Part shown: piece by piece, positions 1 through 9,310 of the stretch
Layout: the number at the start of each line of letters is the position of its first letter
Numbering within the stretch: the stretch's first letter is position 1
Origin: Peiella sedimenti
Lineage (GTDB): Bacteria > Pseudomonadota > Alphaproteobacteria > Caulobacterales > Caulobacteraceae
Assembly (NCBI RefSeq): GCF_030504955.1
Contig: NZ_JAUKTR010000001.1
Span: forward strand, 124,001-188,000
Direction of reading: 5' to 3'
DNA: 64,000 nucleotides
The notes under the pieces: model-generated
What the model saw: only the letters and a program-made list of their open reading frames with translations
Told to the model about the DNA's origin: nothing
The model's database searches: none
Translations under genes and position numbers: made by a program

Positions 1-1121
1 CGCTGCGCCGGGTCATCGACGGCCGCCGCACGGCCATCGACACCGGCCAGGACCTGGACTGGGCCACGGCCGAGCACCTGGCCTTCGCCAGCCTGCTGGA
101 CGAGGGCTTCCCGGTGCGCCTGTCCGGCCAGGACAGCGTGCGCGGCACCTTCAGCCAGCGCCACTCGGCCATCGTCGATCAGGTGACCGAAGAGCGCTAC
201 GTGCCACTGAACCACCTCCGCGACGGCCAGGCGCCGTTCGAGGTGATCGATTCGGCCCTGTCCGAAGAGGCGGTGCTGGGCTTCGAGTACGGCTACTCCC
301 TGGCCGATCCGAACACCCTGGTCCTGTGGGAAGCCCAGTTCGGCGACTTCGTGAACGGCGCCCAGGTGGTCATCGACCAGTTCATCTCGTCGGGCGAGCG
401 CAAGTGGCTGCGCATGAGCGGTCTGACGCTCTTGCTGCCGCACGGCTATGAGGGCCAGGGGCCTGAGCACTCCTCGGCTCGCCTCGAGCGCTTCCTTCAG
501 CAGTGCGCCGAGGACAACATGCAGGTGGCCAACTGCACGACGCCGGCCAACTACTTCCACATCCTGCGCCGCCAGATGCACCGGCCCTTCCGCAAGCCGC
601 TGATCCTGATGACGCCGAAGAGCCTGCTGCGGCACAAGAAGGCGGTCTCGACCCTGGCGGACATGGCGGAGGGTTCGTCCTTCCACCGCGTGCTGCACGA
701 CGACGCCCAGAACCGGCCCGACGTGGTCAAGGTCAAGCTGAAGGCGGACAAGGACATCCGCCGCGTCATCCTGTGCTCGGGCAAGGTCTATTACGACCTG
801 CTGGACGCGCGCGACGAGAAGGGCGTGGATGACGTCTACATCCTGCGCCTGGAGCAGTTCTATCCGTGGCCGATGAAGTCGCTGATGACCGAGCTGGCCC
901 GCTTCCCCGGCGCCGAGCTGGTCTGGTGCCAGGAGGAGCCCAAGAACATGGGCGGCTGGACCTTCGTCGATCCGTGGCTGGAGCTGACGTTGGAGAAGCT
1001 GGACATAAAGGCCAAGCGCGCCCGCTATGTGGGCCGCCCGGCCAGCGCCTCGACCGCCGCGGGCCTGATGAGCCGCCACCTGAAGGAGCTGAAGGCCTTC
1101 ACCGACGAGGCGTTCGCCTGA
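1..1121 (+). CDS. sucA: 2-oxoglutarate dehydrogenase E1 component, C-terminal part (5' end outside window)
   Basis: This is the thiamine-diphosphate E1 subunit of the 2-oxoglutarate dehydrogenase complex (TCA cycle). It decarboxylates 2-oxoglutarate and passes the succinyl group to E2. The reading frame is open from the first bases, so only about the last 370 residues of a roughly 1000-residue protein are present. The hallmark HGYEGQGPEHSSARLERFLQ is visible near 450-510, followed by the conserved TTPANYFHILRRQ segment and the C-terminal WCQEEPKNMGGW. sucB starts 50 bases downstream on the same strand, the usual sucAB order. No frame damage is seen. Confidence 0.97.
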   Translation, partial: LRRVIDGRRTAIDTGQDLDWATAEHLAFASLLDEGFPVRLSGQDSVRGTFSQRHSAIVDQVTEERYVPLNHLRDGQAPFEVIDSALSEEAVLGFEYGYSLADPNTLVLWEAQFGDFVNGAQVVIDQFISSGERKWLRMSGLTLLLPHGYEGQGPEHSSARLERFLQQCAEDNMQVANCTTPANYFHILRRQMHRPFRKPLILMTPKSLLRHKKAVSTLADMAEGSSFHRVLHDDAQNRPDVVKVKLKADKDIRRVILCSGKVYYDLLDARDEKGVDDVYILRLEQFYPWPMKSLMTELARFPGAELVWCQEEPKNMGGWTFVDPWLELTLEKLDIKAKRARYVGRPASASTAAGLMSRHLKELKAFTDEAFA

Positions 1122-1171
1122 TCCGCCGAAGCTGATAAACCGAACACGACCGAAGAAAACGAGCGAGACCG

Positions 1172-2383
1172 ATGGCCGACATCATGACCCCCGCCCTGGG
1201 CGAATCCGTCACCGAAGCGGGCGTGGCGCGCTGGACCAAGAAGGTGGGCGAGCAGGTCAAGAAGGACGAGGTGCTGGTCGAGCTGGAGACCGACAAGGTC
1301 GGGCTGGAAGTCGTGGCGCCCGCCGACGGCGTGCTGTCTGAAATCCTGGCCGAGGAGGGCGCCTCGGTGACGCCGGGGACCGTGCTGGGCCGGGTGACCG
1401 AAGGCGCGGCCGCGGCGCCCGCCAAGCCTGAAGCCAAGGCCGAAGCCAAGCCGGCGCCGAAGGCCGAGGCCGCCAAGGCGGACGCCAAGACGGAAGAGCG
1501 TCTGGCCCCTTCGGTTCAGCGCATCGTCGCCGAGGAGAAGCTGGACCCCGCCTCCATCAAGGGCACCGGCAAGGACGGCCGCATAACCAAGGGCGACGCG
1601 CTTGAGGCCGCCGCCTCGCCGAAGGCGGCCCCCGCTGCGGCGGCCCCGGCCGCCTCCGCGCCCCCCGCGCCGCGTGAGACCGGACCGCGCGAAGAGCGGG
1701 TGCGCATGACGCGCCTGCGCCAGACCATCGCCCGGCGCCTGAAGGAGAGCCAGAACACCGCCGCCCAGCTGACCACCTTCAACGAGGTGGACATGACCGA
1801 GGTCATGGCCCTGCGCGGCCGCTACAAGGACGTGTTCGAAAAGACCCACGGGGTCAAACTCGGCTTCATGTCCTTCTTCGTGAAGGCGACCGTGGCGGCG
1901 CTGAAGGCCATCCCGGCGGTCAACGCCGAGATCGACGGCACGGACATCATCTACAAGAACCACTACGACATCGGCGTGGCCGTCGGCACCGACAAGGGCC
2001 TGGTGGTGCCGGTGCTGCGCGACGCCGACCAGCTGTCTCTGGCCGAGATCGAGAAGGGCATCGCCGAGCTGGGCAAGGCCGCCCGCGACGGCGAGCTCAG
2101 CCTGGACCAGCTGCAGGGCGGCACCTTCACCATCACCAACGGCGGCGTCTATGGCAGCCTGATGTCGACGCCGATCCTGAACATGCCCCAGTCCGGCATC
2201 CTGGGGATGCACAACATCGTGCAGCGGCCGGTGGCCGTGAACGGCCAGGTCGAGATCCGGCCGATGATGTACCTGGCGCTCAGCTACGATCACCGCATCG
2301 TCGACGGGAAAGAGGCCGTGACCTTCCTGGTGCGGATCAAGAACGCGCTCGAGGATCCGGCTCGGTTCCTGCTGGACCTGTAG
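1172..2383 (+). CDS. sucB: Dihydrolipoyllysine-residue succinyltransferase, E2 of 2-oxoglutarate dehydrogenase
   Basis: This is the E2 core of the 2-oxoglutarate dehydrogenase complex. It moves the succinyl group from its lipoyl arm to CoA. The protein has 403 residues, normal for SucB. The order is an N-terminal lipoyl domain with the lipoylated lysine in ETDKVGLEV (K42), an Ala/Pro/Lys-rich linker (about 80-108), a peripheral E1/E3-binding domain (about 109-147, [16 protein letters not shown]) and a C-terminal catalytic domain. The catalytic motif is [10 protein letters not shown] with H374 and D378. It follows sucA closely and is probably cotranscribed. No E3 (lpd) gene lies within the next genes shown. 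Confidence 0.97.
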   Translation: MADIMTPALGESVTEAGVARWTKKVGEQVKKDEVLVELETDKVGLEVVAPADGVLSEILAEEGASVTPGTVLGRVTEGAAAAPAKPEAKAEAKPAPKAEAAKADAKTEERLAPSVQRIVAEEKLDPASIKGTGKDGRITKGDALEAAASPKAAPAAAAPAASAPPAPRETGPREERVRMTRLRQTIARRLKESQNTAAQLTTFNEVDMTEVMALRGRYKDVFEKTHGVKLGFMSFFVKATVAALKAIPAVNAEIDGTDIIYKNHYDIGVAVGTDKGLVVPVLRDADQLSLAEIEKGIAELGKAARDGELSLDQLQGGTFTITNGGVYGSLMSTPILNMPQSGILGMHNIVQRPVAVNGQVEIRPMMYLALSYDHRIVDGKEAVTFLVRIKNALEDPARFLLDL

Positions 2384-2384
2384 G

Positions 2385-2431
2385 CCGAAATCGGTTGAGC
2401 GGGCCGCACGCCCGCGAAGCTCAGATTTCGG
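2385..2431. terminator. Stem-loop between convergent sucB and the 2OG-oxygenase paralog
   Basis: An outer perfect 8-bp stem (CCGAAATC at 2385-2392, GATTTCGG at 2424-2431) encloses an inner perfect 6-bp stem (GCGGGC/GCCCGC). It starts one base after the sucB stop and sits 20 bases before the stop of the convergent gene. No clear T-run follows on either strand, so a bidirectional transcription end or an RNA 3'-end stabiliser is inferred from position only. Confidence 0.5.
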
Positions 2432-2450
2432 ACCAGCGGACCACTTGGCC

Positions 2451-2906
2451 TTAGGCGAAGCCGCCGATCAGGCACATCCGCGCGGCCCGCGCCGTGGGGG
2501 CGACGAGGCTCAGCACCGGGGCCTGCTCATTGTCGAACAGGGTCAGGGCCCCGGCCTCGGGCCGCCAGCCGCGCACGCGCGCCGCGTCGTCCTGGAACAG
2601 CAGAAGCCCGCCGTCCTGCGAGCGCCAGCCGAAGGACAGGTCCAGCACGAACCCATAAGCTCCCGGCAGGGGCGGCAGGCCGCCCTCTCCGGCGGGATGG
2701 GACAGGCGGCGCACCTCCACCGGCTCGCCCAGGTTCAGGTCCGCCAGGGCCGCCAGCACCTCGTCCGGCACCCGGTCCGAGGCCGCGGCCAGGGCCGCCG
2801 TGGCCCGGTCGATGAACCCGGTCAGCCGCGCATGGCCGTGGTCGTCAAGCGCGGTGCGCCAGCCCGGCCGGCTGCGGCCTGCGGCGCCAGCGTCCTGCGT
2901 GGTCAT
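2451..2906 (-). CDS. Shortened paralog of the adjacent Fe(II)/2OG oxygenase, metal ligands absent
   Basis: A 151-residue protein. Its C-terminal half aligns by eye with the neighbouring oxygenase at 3001-3720: GFVLDLSFGWRSQDGGLLLF here matches AYVLNLTPRWRADWGGVLLF there, and both have SLVAP near the end. The HxD pair is missing, since this region reads RLSHPAGEG. The distal iron-binding His is also missing (QAPVLSLVAP against RHAVSLVAP). A catalytically dead or regulatory homolog is inferred. The start is uncertain: ATG at 2906 is chosen because GGCGAG lies six bases upstream, and ATGs at 2912 and 2927 are alternatives. It lies downstream of the active-looking paralog on the same strand, 94 bases away. 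Confidence 0.7.
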   Translation of the reverse strand: MTTQDAGAAGRSRPGWRTALDDHGHARLTGFIDRATAALAAASDRVPDEVLAALADLNLGEPVEVRRLSHPAGEGGLPPLPGAYGFVLDLSFGWRSQDGGLLLFQDDAARVRGWRPEAGALTLFDNEQAPVLSLVAPTARAARMCLIGGFA

Positions 2907-3000
2907 ATCCATCTCGCCCCCCAGCATTACAGAACCGTAACATGCGAGGGGCGGAGCGCAAGTTCGGCGCCCCAACCGGGCGAGCTTCAGGCCGGGGGCC

Positions 3001-3720
3001 TCAGTCCTGGGGCGGGCGAGCCCTGATCCAGCCGGTGATGGCCAGGCGCGGGCCGCCGGCGAAGGGCGCCACCAGCGAGACCGCATGGCGCTGGGGCACG
3101 CGGAAGATGTTCAGCGAGTTGAACACCGGCACATAGCCCTCCTCCACGTGGTCCTCCTCGTCGAGGAACAGCAGCACCCCGCCCCAGTCGGCCCGCCAGC
3201 GCGGCGTCAGGTTCAGGACGTAGGCGTAGAGGCGATCCAGGTGATCGGCCCGGTCGTCGTGCGCGGTCAGGAAGTGGCCGGGCAGGTACCGCGTCGCCAT
3301 GGCGTCGGCATAGACGGGGCGCTCATCGCCGGTCAGGGCCCGGATGAAGGCCAGGAACTCGGGCCCGCGCAGAAAGGCGGCGGCAGCCTCCAGCAGGGGG
3401 TCCACCGGCGGCGCGCCCTCGGGCGGCTCGCTCAGGCGGATGGTGTCGAACATGTAGCGGAACTCGTCGCGGGCGGCAGCGTAGGTCGCGGCCTCGACGG
3501 CGGCGCGCTCCTCGTCGGTGGCCTCATCGAAGTCGGCGAAGTCCACGTCGCGCCCCTCGTCCACGTGGACGGCGCGGCTCCAGCCCTGGGCGGTCAGCAG
3601 GCCCTGGCCCAGGCGCTGGGCCGACGGGGCGTCGAGGATGCCGGGAATGTGCATGCGGCCAAAGCGGCGGAACACCGGCGCCAGCTCGTGCGGATTCAGC
3701 CCCGGATCGACCTTGAACAC
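3001..3720 (-). CDS. Fe(II)/2-oxoglutarate-dependent oxygenase family protein
   Basis: A 239-residue protein of the prolyl-hydroxylase-like Fe(II)/2OG dioxygenase superfamily. These enzymes couple 2-oxoglutarate decarboxylation to hydroxylation of a substrate that cannot be predicted here. The double-stranded beta-helix ligands are visible: H154-x-D156 in FLTAHDDRADH, the distal H212 in QRHAVSLVAP, and the 2OG-binding R225 in GPRLAITGW. The GTG start at 3720 is chosen because the N-terminus then reads like the family (MFKVDPGLNPHELAPVF); no strong ribosome-binding site is seen. The paralog at 2451-2906 follows downstream. Confidence 0.82.
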   Translation of the reverse strand: MFKVDPGLNPHELAPVFRRFGRMHIPGILDAPSAQRLGQGLLTAQGWSRAVHVDEGRDVDFADFDEATDEERAAVEAATYAAARDEFRYMFDTIRLSEPPEGAPPVDPLLEAAAAFLRGPEFLAFIRALTGDERPVYADAMATRYLPGHFLTAHDDRADHLDRLYAYVLNLTPRWRADWGGVLLFLDEEDHVEEGYVPVFNSLNIFRVPQRHAVSLVAPFAGGPRLAITGWIRARPPQD

Positions 3721-3943
3721 GACTGACGACAGGCCCCGCGAACGGCGCGCCCTCCTGCGGCCGGTCTTGAGGGCGATGAATGCGGTCGGGGCCGGGGCCG
3801 CTCCAGTTAAACTTCGGAAAAGCCGCGCCCCAGTTTGGCCGTAATGCAAGGCCGGGCGAGGGGGGTGCTTTCGTTCAGTCGGCTGATGTAACGCTGCCGA
3901 ACATTGGAAGGATCGGTGATTGTCGGTGGCTCCCCGACCCATG

Positions 3944-3975
3944 AAAAAAGCCGAGCGATGCGTCTGTCCCCGGCT
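3944..3975 (-). terminator. Rho-independent terminator of the KAP NTPase gene
   Basis: Read on the minus strand, AGCCGGG pairs with CTCGGCT (7 bp, one G-T pair) and is followed by six T residues (complement of 3944-3949). It lies about 20 bases downstream of the NTPase stop codon and isolates that gene from the oxygenase genes. Confidence 0.75.
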
Positions 3976-3994
3976 AGTGCGCGACCTACGCCAG

Positions 3995-6256
3995 TCACTC
4001 CTCTGCCCCGTTTGCAGCTGACGGTGGCGCTCGGCGGATAGCAGAAAACTGGTTGGCGAGCCGCCGATCAGTGTCTTGGGTGCCGCTCCAATCTCGACCC
4101 CACGTCGCGGAGTCTAGTTCGTCCCCATAAATGTCTCGGAGCTTGGCGTAGATAAGATCGGGGTCGATCAGCGTGATCAGCCCGTCATAGGAGTTCCGCG
4201 AAAAGTCGCTGTAGCCGATCTCGCCGGAGGCACCCTGCGAACGCCCGGTGAAGGCCTTAAGGAGCCGAAGCGCATTGCCGGTGTCGGCCTCCAGAACCTC
4301 CCGTAGATAACGTTTCAAGTCGTCGATCGTCTCGGCGCTGGCCGAAGTTTCGATGCAGTACGCCACGCGCGCCAGCCGGTCTTCGGTTGCATCGAAAGGG
4401 TTGCTATCAGCCGCCATTTCCTTGAGCCGCCGAAACAGAATGGCTGCAAGGGGATGAACCCGCTCCGGTTCTAGAAAACCCCGCTGCTCTCCGTCGTCAG
4501 ATGTTCTCATTCGCGACGTGCGGATGAGCTCTTGAAGGAAGAACAGCGAGTCCGTCCGCTCAGCGACCTCGGCTAACAGCGCGTCTTGTTGAGCGGGTGC
4601 GAGCCTCTCTACGAGACGCGAGATCAAAACGGCGACCTGTATCAGTGAGTAATCACCTAGAAAGATATCGGCAGTCTTGGGAACACGGGAGACTTCCGAG
4701 GCCAAGGCAAGCGAGAGAGGCCTCGCAGCGTTCGTATCCATCGTCTCTTCGCGATGACGCAGCTTGCGGACGAGAAGGTCGGACGCTTGGCGCTCGAATG
4801 CTGAGTCGATGATTGCCGCAACAGCCTCATCGTTGCCTTCAATAGCGTTCAGGATCAGCTGCTCTATCGAATGATCCGATATGTCGCCGGTGGGGACAGC
4901 GTATACGAAATACCGGTCGAAATAGTCGCGAGCGCAAACGCGCTTCTCCGAAGCCCATACTTGATCCCATGTGTCGCCATAGCCGATTGATCGACGACGA
5001 GGGAATCGCCCTTCAATGAGCCTGCGGACTGCATCTTTCTCCCTGCTAGGAACATCGAGGGCGTCAATGGCGACATCGAGCGGCGAGAGTACCTCGGGTT
5101 GGTTCTGTAGTTGCCGCTCTGCCCGTCTCGATAGGACGTCGTCGGGATGATGCCTTACGGCTTTGTAGACGGAGGGATAGAACGTCCGAAGCGCTTCGAT
5201 GAGGATGAGATCGACGGTGTGAACCTCATTCTTGAGAATAGGGACGGCGAAGGTGATCGCATTGTCGAACAGCTTCACCTGGCGAGGCGTCTTGAGTGCG
5301 GCACCTATCCCCTCGACTAGGCCGTTTCCCAACTCGATATTCTGGCCCGCGGCCAGCTCCAGACCGTTCTCGCTGATCACACGATCGCAGGCGGCGAAAA
5401 CATGTTGGCGAAGCTTCTCCGGGCTTGCTGGTGGAAGATGAAGCGGCACTTGGACGATTTTTTCCAGAAAGCGGCGACCAGCGACGGCCCCCCCTGTGCC
5501 GTAGGCTTCACCTAACGCTTCCGCTACCACCTCTTCGTCGAACGCAAGCACGTACGTGGTGTGATCGAACCCGCCGGAAAGGCGGACGAGCTTGAAGAGT
5601 GTCTGGATATCGGCGCGATCAAGACGGTCTATGTCGTCGATGAATACAACGATCTTCTTCTTGTGCCGCCGTAGGATTTCGCTGACCCTGTCGCGGGTGT
5701 CGGTCAGGGTTTCACTACCCAGAAGTTCGCCGACCGCCGCTACCGCCTCTCCGGCATGCGGCACCGAACGCCCCAGCGTCGACATGAGCTGACCAATATT
5801 ATCGCGCGACAGCAGCCTGCTTTTCTCAAGCGTTTCAGAGAGCGACTTGAAGAAGCTGCGAGTGATGGCTTCGGTGCTCGATCCGTAGAACCACGGATTG
5901 TATTCCATGGAAATGACGTCGGGGTATGCCGCCAGTGCCTCCCGCGTCATGGAGAGCACCGAGGTCTTGCCGTCACCCCATGGCCCGTAAAGTCCGACGA
6001 CTAAGCTCGAAGGATCCTGTCGGCCTGCGATCACCTTTGCGATCTGGACAGCGAATGGCGCACGATCAAACCTGTCGTCCGCAATCCGGTTGATCGGCCG
6101 ATCGGCCTGGACCGTCACGCCCCTAGCTGTCTCGCTGAGGGAGCTCGCCAGCAATGACGCAGCAGGCGTAGCATCTCCTCGGGCGAAAAGGCGGCGACCG
6201 AAGATCATCATCAGATTTCTAGCCACTAGCGGAGTGAGGGCTTTCCGGCTCACCAT
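3995..6256 (-). CDS. KAP-family P-loop NTPase
   Basis: A 753-residue KAP P-loop NTPase. The family includes prophage- and plasmid-borne proteins, often membrane-associated and linked to phage exclusion. The Walker A motif is GLYGPWGDGKTS (residues 88-99), and Walker B is IVVFIDDIDRLD (about 202-213). A conserved YNPWF block follows Walker A, and the LVRLSGGFDHTTYVLAFDEE stretch is the sensor-1-like region. The C-terminal half (about 330-753) is helical with no domain I recognise. No clear membrane span is visible. GC content and codon use (many TCG, GAT, AAG and AGG codons) differ from the flanking genes, so horizontal acquisition is inferred. No ribosome-binding site marks the start; M16, M17 or a GTG at codon 47 are alternatives. 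It stands alone between polA and an oxygenase gene, with its own terminator. Confidence 0.85.
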   Translation of the reverse strand: MVSRKALTPLVARNLMMIFGRRLFARGDATPAASLLASSLSETARGVTVQADRPINRIADDRFDRAPFAVQIAKVIAGRQDPSSLVVGLYGPWGDGKTSVLSMTREALAAYPDVISMEYNPWFYGSSTEAITRSFFKSLSETLEKSRLLSRDNIGQLMSTLGRSVPHAGEAVAAVGELLGSETLTDTRDRVSEILRRHKKKIVVFIDDIDRLDRADIQTLFKLVRLSGGFDHTTYVLAFDEEVVAEALGEAYGTGGAVAGRRFLEKIVQVPLHLPPASPEKLRQHVFAACDRVISENGLELAAGQNIELGNGLVEGIGAALKTPRQVKLFDNAITFAVPILKNEVHTVDLILIEALRTFYPSVYKAVRHHPDDVLSRRAERQLQNQPEVLSPLDVAIDALDVPSREKDAVRRLIEGRFPRRRSIGYGDTWDQVWASEKRVCARDYFDRYFVYAVPTGDISDHSIEQLILNAIEGNDEAVAAIIDSAFERQASDLLVRKLRHREETMDTNAARPLSLALASEVSRVPKTADIFLGDYSLIQVAVLISRLVERLAPAQQDALLAEVAERTDSLFFLQELIRTSRMRTSDDGEQRGFLEPERVHPLAAILFRRLKEMAADSNPFDATEDRLARVAYCIETSASAETIDDLKRYLREVLEADTGNALRLLKAFTGRSQGASGEIGYSDFSRNSYDGLITLIDPDLIYAKLRDIYGDELDSATWGRDWSGTQDTDRRLANQFSAIRRAPPSAANGAEE

Positions 6257-6360
6257 CAGCAGAGCTTGTCACTCCGTGAAGAGTACGCCAAGCCTTCGTC
6301 GAGGGTCCGCAGTAAGCGATGGTCTAGGTGTCTGCTTATGGCCGCGAACCGAGCAGACCC

Positions 6361-9261
6361 CTAATGCGCCTCGTCCCAGTTGGCGGCGGCGCGGGCGTCG
6401 ACCACCAGGGGCACGGATAGGGCGACGGCCGGCTCGGCCGCCGTCTCCATGACGCGGCGGATCAGGGGGATGGCCGCCTCGGCCTCAGCCTCGGGCGCCT
6501 CGAAGACCAGTTCGTCGTGCACCTGGAGCAGCATGCGCGTGTGCAGGCCCGCCTCTCTCAGCGCGCCGGGCATGCGCATCATGGCCCGGCGGATGATGTC
6601 GGCCGCCGCGCCCTGGATCGGGGCGTTGATGGCGGCGCGCTCTCCGAAGGCGCGCTCGGCGTTCGACTTGGAGCGGATGGCCGGGATGTGGATGCGCCGC
6701 CCGAACAGGGTCGAGACATAGGCCTGTTCGCGCACCAGCACCTTGGTCGCGTCCATATAGTCGCGGATGCCGGGGAAGCGCTCGAAATAGGTCTTGATGT
6801 AGGCCGCCGCCTCGCCCTGATCGATGCCCAGCTGGTTGGCCAGGCCAAAGGCGCTGATGCCGTAGACGATGCCGAAGTTGATGGCCTTGGCCCGGCGGCG
6901 CGTCTCGGCCGGCATGCCCTCGACCGGCACGCCGAACATCTCGCTGGCGGTGGCGGCGTGGATGTCGAGCCCGGCCTTAAAGGCGCGCTTCAGCTCCTGA
7001 ATGTCGCCGATGTGGGCGAGGAGCCGCAGCTCGATCTGGGAATAGTCCGCCGAGATCAGCACATGGCCCGGCGCGGCGACGAAGGCCTGGCGGATCTGGC
7101 GGCCCAGCTCGTTCCTGATGGGGATATTCTGCAGGTTCGGATCGGACGAGGCCAGGCGGCCGGTCGAGGCCGCGGCCAGCTGATAGCTGGTGTGGACGCG
7201 GTTCGTCCCCGGGTCCATCGCCTGGATCAGGGCGTCGGTATAGGTGCCCTTCAGCTTTGACAGCTGGCGCCAGTCGAGCAGGGTGCGCGGCAGCTCGTGG
7301 GCGGCGGCCAGCTCCTCCAGCACGGAGGCGTCGGTGCCCCAGGCGCCGGTGGCGGTCTTCTTGCCGCCGGGCAGGCTGAGCTCGCCGAACAGGATGTCGC
7401 CGATCTGCTTGGGACTGCCCAGGTTGAAGGGGCGGCCGGCGAGAAGGTGGGCCTTCTCCTCCAGCTCGGCCATGCGCTTGCCGAACTCGTTGGACAGGCG
7501 GCGCAGGCGCTCCGGATCGATGCGGATGCCGGCGATCTCCATGTCGGCCAGCACCGGCGGCATGCCGCGCTCAAGCGTCTCATAGACGGTGGTCAGGCCC
7601 TCGGCGGCCAGGCGGGGCTTGAGCAGCCGCCACAGGCGTAAGGTCACGTCGGCGTCCTCGGCGGCGTAGCAGGTGGCGGGCTTGAGCTCGACGTGGCGGA
7701 AGCTCTTCTGCGCCTTGCCCGAGCCCGTGACGGACTTGAAGCTGATGGGCTCGTGCCCCAGCCAGCGCCGGGCCAGGTCGTCCATGCCGTGGCCGTGCAG
7801 GCCGCCCTCCAGCACGTAGGAGATCAGCATGGTGTCCTCGATGGGGGACACCCGCACGCCGTGGCGCGCCATGACGGCGATGTCGTACTTGATGTTCTGG
7901 CCGACCTTGAGCACCGCCGGGTCCTCAAGCAGGTCCTTGAGGCGCGCCAGGGCGAAGCCGGCGTCGATCTGGTCGGGGCGCCCTTGCGCGTCGCCGGCGA
8001 AGTCGAGCCCGCCGTCCGCGGCCTGGGGGTGCTCGTGGCTCAGCGGCACATAGCAGGCGCGGTTGGGCCCGACCGCCAGGGACAGGCCGCACAGCTCGGC
8101 ATGGCTGGAAGACAGGGAGTCCGTCTCGGTGTCGAAGCCGATGACGCCGGCCTGACGGGCCTCGGCGATCCAGCGGTCCAGCGCGTCAATGGTCTGGATG
8201 CACTCATAGGCCTCGGTGTCGAAGGCCTGGCTTTCCGCCGCCTTTTCCTGGGGAGCGAAGCGGGGCGTCGAGACAGGCGCGGTGATGGGCTTGGGCGCCA
8301 GGGCCGGGCCGTCCCGCTGGGGCGCCTTGCCGTCGCCCACGCGGCGGGCCAGCGAGCGGAACTCCATCAGCTCCAGGAAGGCCGAGAGGCGCTCGGGGTC
8401 CGGGTCGCGGACCTCGAAGTCGTCGATGGGCCAGGGCGCGGGCGCATCGCAGGTCAGGCGCACCAGCTCTCGGCTGAGCCTGATCTGGTCGGCGTACTCG
8501 ATCAGGGTCTCACGGCGCTTGGGCTGTTTGATCTCGCCGGCGCGGGCCAAAAGGGTGTCGAGGTCGCCGTATTCCAGGATCAGCTGGCTGGCGGTCTTCA
8601 TGCCGATGCCGGGGGCGCCGGGGACGTTGTCAGTGGAGTCGCCGATCAGAGCCTGGACATCGACCACCTTGTCCGGGCCGACGCCGAACTTGGCCAGGAC
8701 CGCCTCGTGCTCGAGCACGGCGTCCTTCATGGGATCGTACATGACGACGCCCGAGCCGATCAGCTGCATCAGGTCCTTGTCGGAGCTGACGATGACGGCC
8801 TTGCCGCCCGCGTCGCGCGCCTTGCAGGCGTAGGTGGCGATCAGGTCGTCCGCCTCATAGCCCGGCAGCTCGACGCAGTGGACGCCGAAGGCGGCGGTGG
8901 CCTCGCGCACCAGGCTGAACTGGGGGACCAGGTCCTCGGGCGGCGGCGGGCGGTGGGCCTTGTAGTCGCTGTAGAGCTCGTTGCGGAACGTCTTTTCCGA
9001 ATGGTCGAAGATGGCCGCCAGGTGGGTGGGGCCGTCCTGCCCCTTCATGTCGCGCAGCAGCTTCCACAGCATGTTGCAGTAGCCCTGGACGGCGCCGACC
9101 GGCAGGCCGTCGGACTTGCGCGTCAGGGGCGGCAGGGCGTGGTAGGCGCGGAAGATGTAGGCGCTGGCGTCGATCATCCACAGCCGGACGGCGGGCCCGT
9201 CCTGGGTCAGGGGGCGGTCGGTCTCGGGCGCGGGCGCGGCGGCGGAATCGTCGGAGCTCAT
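6361..9261 (-). CDS. polA: DNA polymerase I
   Basis: DNA polymerase I, for Okazaki-fragment maturation and repair. The protein has 966 residues from ATG 9261 (ATG 9273 is possible). It has a 5'-nuclease domain (about 25-310, with YEADDL at 135-140 and GDSTDNVPG near 207). An intact 3'-5' exonuclease follows, with Exo I D377-E379 in FDTETDSL, Exo II D460 in NIKYD and Exo III Y532/D536. The polymerase domain has motif A around D739 (ADYSQIELR), motif B (RRRAKAINFGIVYG) and motif C H915-D916-E917. Proofreading therefore looks active. It is the last gene of a minus-strand run starting at the zinc-finger gene near 11.1 kb. Confidence 0.98.
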   Translation of the reverse strand: MSSDDSAAAPAPETDRPLTQDGPAVRLWMIDASAYIFRAYHALPPLTRKSDGLPVGAVQGYCNMLWKLLRDMKGQDGPTHLAAIFDHSEKTFRNELYSDYKAHRPPPPEDLVPQFSLVREATAAFGVHCVELPGYEADDLIATYACKARDAGGKAVIVSSDKDLMQLIGSGVVMYDPMKDAVLEHEAVLAKFGVGPDKVVDVQALIGDSTDNVPGAPGIGMKTASQLILEYGDLDTLLARAGEIKQPKRRETLIEYADQIRLSRELVRLTCDAPAPWPIDDFEVRDPDPERLSAFLELMEFRSLARRVGDGKAPQRDGPALAPKPITAPVSTPRFAPQEKAAESQAFDTEAYECIQTIDALDRWIAEARQAGVIGFDTETDSLSSSHAELCGLSLAVGPNRACYVPLSHEHPQAADGGLDFAGDAQGRPDQIDAGFALARLKDLLEDPAVLKVGQNIKYDIAVMARHGVRVSPIEDTMLISYVLEGGLHGHGMDDLARRWLGHEPISFKSVTGSGKAQKSFRHVELKPATCYAAEDADVTLRLWRLLKPRLAAEGLTTVYETLERGMPPVLADMEIAGIRIDPERLRRLSNEFGKRMAELEEKAHLLAGRPFNLGSPKQIGDILFGELSLPGGKKTATGAWGTDASVLEELAAAHELPRTLLDWRQLSKLKGTYTDALIQAMDPGTNRVHTSYQLAAASTGRLASSDPNLQNIPIRNELGRQIRQAFVAAPGHVLISADYSQIELRLLAHIGDIQELKRAFKAGLDIHAATASEMFGVPVEGMPAETRRRAKAINFGIVYGISAFGLANQLGIDQGEAAAYIKTYFERFPGIRDYMDATKVLVREQAYVSTLFGRRIHIPAIRSKSNAERAFGERAAINAPIQGAAADIIRRAMMRMPGALREAGLHTRMLLQVHDELVFEAPEAEAEAAIPLIRRVMETAAEPAVALSVPLVVDARAAANWDEAH

Positions 9262-9310
9262 GGCCGCGAACATAAGGGGACCGAAGGGCGGCGTCACCCG
9301 TGGCGGGTGG

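Noticed and set aside
3721-3943. A small gene between the oxygenase and the KAP NTPase terminator
   Set aside because: Short frames exist (one of 63 codons on the minus strand), but none has a ribosome-binding site or a recognisable product. The stretch is better read as the upstream region of the oxygenase gene.
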